Shown in pieces: positions 59,294 to 64,000 of a DNA stretch of 64,000 bases. The notes under the pieces were generated by a model. That model was not told the origin of the DNA and made no database searches. It was given only the letters and a program-made list of their open reading frames with translations. Source of the stretch: Harmothoe impar (lineage: Eukaryota > Annelida > Polychaeta > Phyllodocida > Polynoidae); the NCBI GenBank assembly GCA_947462335.1, contig OX381717.1, positions 20,327,166-20,391,165 of the forward strand, given 5' to 3'. Every line of letters begins with the position of its first letter. Position 1 is the first letter of the stretch. The translations under genes were made by a program, and so were the position numbers.

Positions 59294-62200
59294 TGATCTG
59301 GTGCAATGAAACACCAGCTTAGATCACAAAGCAAGGGGGAACACAAGCTACTCTAAAATATACGGATTCTGGTCATTCTATGCAATCTAGCTTTAGTCCT
59401 TAATCATTCATGGCCCAGCCACATCACCCGGTTGTTTGAATTGGTTCACTCCAATCTGCAATCCACCTGTGCCCAGATGTCACGTGACCTGAGCTGCCAG
59501 TCCATATCTAATGCTGATAGTGGTGCCCTCTGTGACCAAATGTCAAACTTACGAGCCACTTCTAACACAGGACAGGTTCCTGTCCTGTGTCTGTGGCATG
59601 CTATTATTGCTTATTATTTGGAGGCTACATCACGTGGAACGGATAGAGACTGAGACTGCTTATAATAAGATACTGACGTGGTGCAAATAGTGTATAATAA
59701 TGCAAAAAAGATGAAAGCAGAGAATGAGAGGAAAAATATACCTGGAAACTCTAAACTTACAATGTTAAGAAATGATTTATCTTTTTTCCTAGCTTGTCCT
59801 TGGAAAAAAAGGTAGGAAGAGACTATGATAAAAAGGCAGAGGGAGAAAGACAGAACAGACGTTCAGAGATTAGGAGACATTGAGAGTGGTTGCTAATAAT
59901 GCAGTCACATCAGCTTTTAAAGGTGGTTAATAAGGTGGAAACTATTAGGTGTACACATCTATGACCAATAGACAGCTTTGTTTCCTATCAGTCACGAAAC
60001 CTCTTAAAATGTCAATAAACCTTTCTGGGTTGGAAGCAAATAGAACAAATCTAACATTGCCCTTGTCAAATTGAGTGCCTCATGAGACAGCACCATTTGC
60101 TTTGGCAAAACATAGAGGACATTGAACCTTTATACTTTTTTTCAAAAGGATAATTTTCTAGCCATTCTGTCTACAAGGAATAAGCTATAAAGATTGTTAT
60201 ACTAGCACCACAGGACTACACCATGACAGGCACTTACCCGTCATATACAATAGCCTGTTACAGCAGAACTATATCTGGCACCCTTCACCCTAAGGTCATT
60301 GAGAAGAGCGAGAGGCCCTGAGAGTATTGCACATTTCGCTTTCTCTCGCAAATTTTTGTCACTGGGGAAATACACCATTGCAAATGCCATTCTTAGCTGG
60401 GGCCTATGATAAAGAAATGACAACAGGGTATGACATTGATACATGATGGAGAAATAAATATGTAAGGAGGAATAAACCGGTCCTTGCAGTCAAAAGAGTG
60501 AAGCAATGTTATCAAATATTGTGAATAAAGTTCGGAAATGGCCCCAGAGTTGACAAGTGTAATCAATCTAATTGTTTGGTCATTATCCAGATTGCATACT
60601 AAGTAATAATAAAAAAGGCTGACAAATTCATAATGCAACCTTATTGACTGGGAAATTATCACAGATTTCAACCAATTCTAGGTGATTATTCAATCGAAAT
60701 GCCTGTTTTGGCACTAGGTCTTGTTGTGGTCTTCGGGAAACATTCGCATCTATTGCAATAGGTTGCCATTCCAACCCTGAGCTAACTATACATACTGTCA
60801 GGTGTTTGCCCTTAGCTGCTCAGGAAGACCACATAAAGTAAGAGGACTTTTTACATCAAGGCTGGGAAAAGACCAAATGACCCTTGTAAGGGATGAAACC
60901 ACGCTTATGCTGTCTGACGAGGAGCTGAGACAGGACCATCATCCTGCCTTTAGATAGAGGGGCTCAGAGTTTAGCTATGGTCCTCGGTATCTGTATGAGT
61001 GAAATTAGGGAATATAGCAGCTTCTCAAAAAACTTGGTATCAGGAATGTTTATGTACCACCTGAAAACATTACTCTTACTCCAACAACTTTAAAGGGTAA
61101 GCACACCCTGATCATAGGTTGCTGGAATGAGTCCCCTAGGGATAAAATTCCTTAATATCTGTTGAAATATGGTTCTGCTTCTAGAGAAAAGCATTGATAT
61201 CAAGGTCAATGCTGAACAGTTCCCTGTTCCTTTCTTTTTTTCATTGTTTAACTCAATTCTTTTTTAAATGTTTAAACATCTTTGCATTCCAGTCAAAGCT
61301 GTGTGGAAACAGTATGGATGCGAACGTTCATAGATCAGATATAGGCCAAGACACTCCTATTCTATAACCCAGAGAACCTAATTTAGGTTGACTGTCACAG
61401 GCTTCTTATCATTACCACTACACATAACTGTCACCAAAAGAGGGTGTAAAAGGATCCTCCAATAGCCATTCTAATTATCCTCCTTTTGCTTCAGCCTGGC
61501 CCAGTCACTAAGGGAGGGTGATGAACTACATGCAAACTTTTGTTCGACCCACTGCAAGTGTATCAGTTGGCTTTGATGCCTTTATGGGGAGTGTTGCTCT
61601 CACTCGTCTGACTTTCCCTTCTCTCAGTAACCCACTCAGTGTAGCCTGTGAAGTATAAAAGAGAAATGGGTACATCTCCATAGACACGTTTCATATGCCG
61701 GAAGGGTAGTAATATTGTAATCCCTGGTGTGTTACTTGGTGACATGATGACTTCTGCCACATGTCAAGAGCTTCAGAATGAAATGAGGTGAGAATCGAAC
61801 ATGATAATAATAAAAGATAATTTTTACTTTACCTTCAATATACAAAGTTAAGACGATGCTGACAAAATTAAACAGAACAACCTTAGTGACTTTTCGGTGG
61901 AGAGACATCTACAGGTTCATTCAAAAATATTTTTCATTTAGATGTCTAGTTTGAATCTATTTACGAAATCAAAACTTTTGAATCAAACTCTACTGCTTTT
62001 AAACTTTAAGGAGATGCGCTGGTAGTCCTAGTCTCCAATGTAGTAACAGCTTTAGTGGATCTCAGTAGTATTTGGACACAGCTAGAGGAGCACCGGAACT
62101 GAACACAAACTAGTAGCCTTTTATTTTGTTTTTCCTTTGAGGAACAAATTGATGCTTTATAATTAGGACTAGGAACAATCTCTGCTACTGGTGCCAGAGC

Positions 62201-62889
62201 AAGAGGTCAATGCACTGCCTATAACTGTGGGAAAAAGATGAAGTAGCAATTTTGAGTGAACCCTGGGGCAATTTGTATTGTGGTTTTTATTTCTGTACAC
62301 AGTACATGTTCAGAGTCCTACCGACAATGATCAAGCTTATCATGCAGGACTAATTATGAATTCAGGCAGTGAACTTGAGGTGTGTCATAGATCTCAGGTG
62401 AACCACTTTACTTTAGTGACACACAGATGGCCATTGCATCTTAGCCCCTGATTAGATAGCCCACAATCTAAAGACCTCCTGGGAGACCCTGGCAATTCAA
62501 GTATTCAATGAAGAAAAGGCTTGAGTAGCTCGTAATAGCATCTGGACACAGTGAGAGGAGCTCAGGGACTTTACACCAGACACCAGGCTTTTATGTTGTC
62601 AATGCAGTCTTTTCCCTTAAGGAATGAAGTGAGGCTAAAGGAGCAGGATCCGCTCTGCCTCCGATGCCAGTGTGAGGATGGACAGGCCCAAGTTCATAAA
62701 ACATGATTTTGATACTGTACAGTCAAAGCTTAAGCAGAGCCCATCTGCTAAGTTAAGCTCAAGCTCAGGGTTTTGAAAGTTATGGTTTACATTAAAGTTG
62801 GCATTAGGTTGTCATTAATATATTCCATTCGCTATTGTTACATTATTAAATATGCAACATATTGCCTCCTGCAGAATTTAGGGCTCAGC
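59294..62889. other. No gene recognised
   Basis: AT-rich sequence with two copies of the TCTGGACACAG repeat (62067-62200 and 62531-62700). No exon with supporting splice signals, RNA gene or complete transposon was recognised. Confidence 0.45.
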
Positions 62890-64000
62890 ATAGTACACCA
62901 ACAGAGCACCAGTGAGTTACTTACCTTTGCTGCAGTGGTCCATCATAAGAAAGATCAATAGCAACCAGGATACATCATGCTGCCCTACAAGGGTTACATC
63001 CCTATTGGGAGAAACTGAGCAGTCTACTACTGTCATTGACCACTGGTTGACTAGTGATGTGGCATAAAACCTCCCCACTATTGATTTGGGGAGAGTCTAG
63101 TGTTCGTTGCAAAAACAAGAGGGGAAATGTCAGGCATGAAACTAGTCTGACTTCCGGATCAAAAGCTAAACCATTCTGCCCTTTTTTGCCTGTACTGCCT
63201 GATATGTCTCCTGGAATTCAATCAATAAATTAGATTACTAAAATGACTACAACAGTGAGTAAACTTGTATTTTCATGAAATTACTCAAATTATTTATCTT
63301 ACAAAGTCAGGCTTATCCTAGTTTCTAAAATATGATTAAATATTGCTGACTCATCTCTTAACGCAAATCCATTTAATATGTATTCATGTCAGACAGGTTT
63401 TCTTCTTTTTACATCTACAAAACTTTAAACATGTGTAGCCCATTATGCAGAGTCTATTGCATTACCAAGTGGCGTTAAAAGACATCCCATGTACCCCCCC
63501 ATAGTATCGGACACCTGCTTGTTTTAGCACACTTTAACAAAGGCTAGAGAGGCCACTGCTTTAGTGTATAGCCCATACATAAAACAGGTTTAGTTGACAG
63601 GACTGACAGTGATTTTGTTTAAATATGTTACTCAACAGCTTACTTGTAAACTGAAATTAACAATATAAGTTATGGTTGTTCCCCATTCGTTTTGTCATGG
63701 GCTTTTAGACCCTACAATGACGTTCTTTGGTTCCCTATGCAACCACTCTCTCAATCACTAAAGTGCCTAACCAAGTTACTCATTTAATGGCTCCCTATAT
63801 GACCTCAGCTTAGTCCATTTTGAGTAAGACATTAGTCATATGTTGTTTTCCCTCAGTCATTTTGAATAGCACCTGGTAATGCCTGGCAAATGTCCCTACA
63901 GCCTTGAACACTCCATGCCCATACTCGGCCTGGACAAATTTATATCTAAATAAAATGATCCGGATTCCTGGATTATTTTTCAATAATTGGTAGTGCATTT
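62890..64000 (+). repeat. Segmental duplication copy 3 (partial, runs off the window)
   Basis: Matches copy 1 from about 37670 to 38400 in the same orientation: CACCAGTGAGTTA, GCTAAACCATTCTGCCC, CCATTTAATATGT, TGCAGAGTCTATTGCATTA, GACACCTGCTTGTTTTAG, ATAAAACAGG. It shows that the duplication is a tandem series of at least three direct copies. Confidence 0.7.

Overview
The window is eukaryotic animal genomic DNA. It has a spliced gene with consensus GT..AG introns, TATA/CCAAT promoters, AATAAA signals, a Ty3/gypsy element, non-LTR retrotransposons and many small TTAA-flanked transposons in an AT-rich background. Host coding content is low. The mix (secreted fibrinogen-domain gene, CR1/L2-like LINEs, many MITEs) suits a marine invertebrate such as a cephalochordate or mollusc, but the species is inference only.

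Layout. 1-5.8 kb is nested tandem and duplicated repeats: a 202-bp satellite, a 989-bp direct duplication, then a GT-rich minisatellite with G8-G16 tracts. 6.4-6.8 kb is a promoter-like, CpG-bearing segment with the first coding exon of a minus-strand gene (27 codons, phase-0 donor); its remaining exons were not found. 7.4-9.5 kb holds a cluster of ACACATCACG motifs and several TTAA-flanked MITEs. 9.66-12.66 kb is a complete five-coding-exon gene for a 253-residue secreted protein made of a signal peptide and one fibrinogen C-terminal domain, with its own CCAAT/TATA promoter and a non-coding first exon.

16,904-28,300 is an 11.4-kb Ty3/gypsy retrotransposon on the minus strand. It has 545-bp LTRs (about 2% divergent by eye), a 4-bp ATAC target duplication, a candidate primer-binding site and a polypurine tract, and it lies inside an older MITE. 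gag and pol carry several stops and frameshifts. Between pol and the 3' LTR is a further ORF of about 800 codons (one in-frame TAG) preceded by a CCAAT/GC/TATA promoter array. No env-like features were seen. A 9-bp palindrome-like word, ACCG(A/T)CGGT, recurs seven times across the element.

30.3-34.5 kb contains two related 5'-truncated CR1/L2-like LINEs joined head to head, with outward 3' ends in CATCT repeats. From 37.3 kb to the window end the sequence is mostly an old, diverged duplication: two direct copies (about 37.3-45.1 and 49.6-56.3 kb), the start of a third (62.9-64 kb) and an inverted copy split by the gypsy element (12.7-13.8 and 29.0-29.75 kb). Comparing copies exposes later insertions with empty sites: a 425-bp transposon with 5-bp duplications, a TTAA MITE, a TIR element with TA flanks, and a GA microsatellite expansion. 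No convincing host gene was found in 34.5-64 kb.

All similarity statements come from reading by eye; no alignments, database searches or composition calculations were run.
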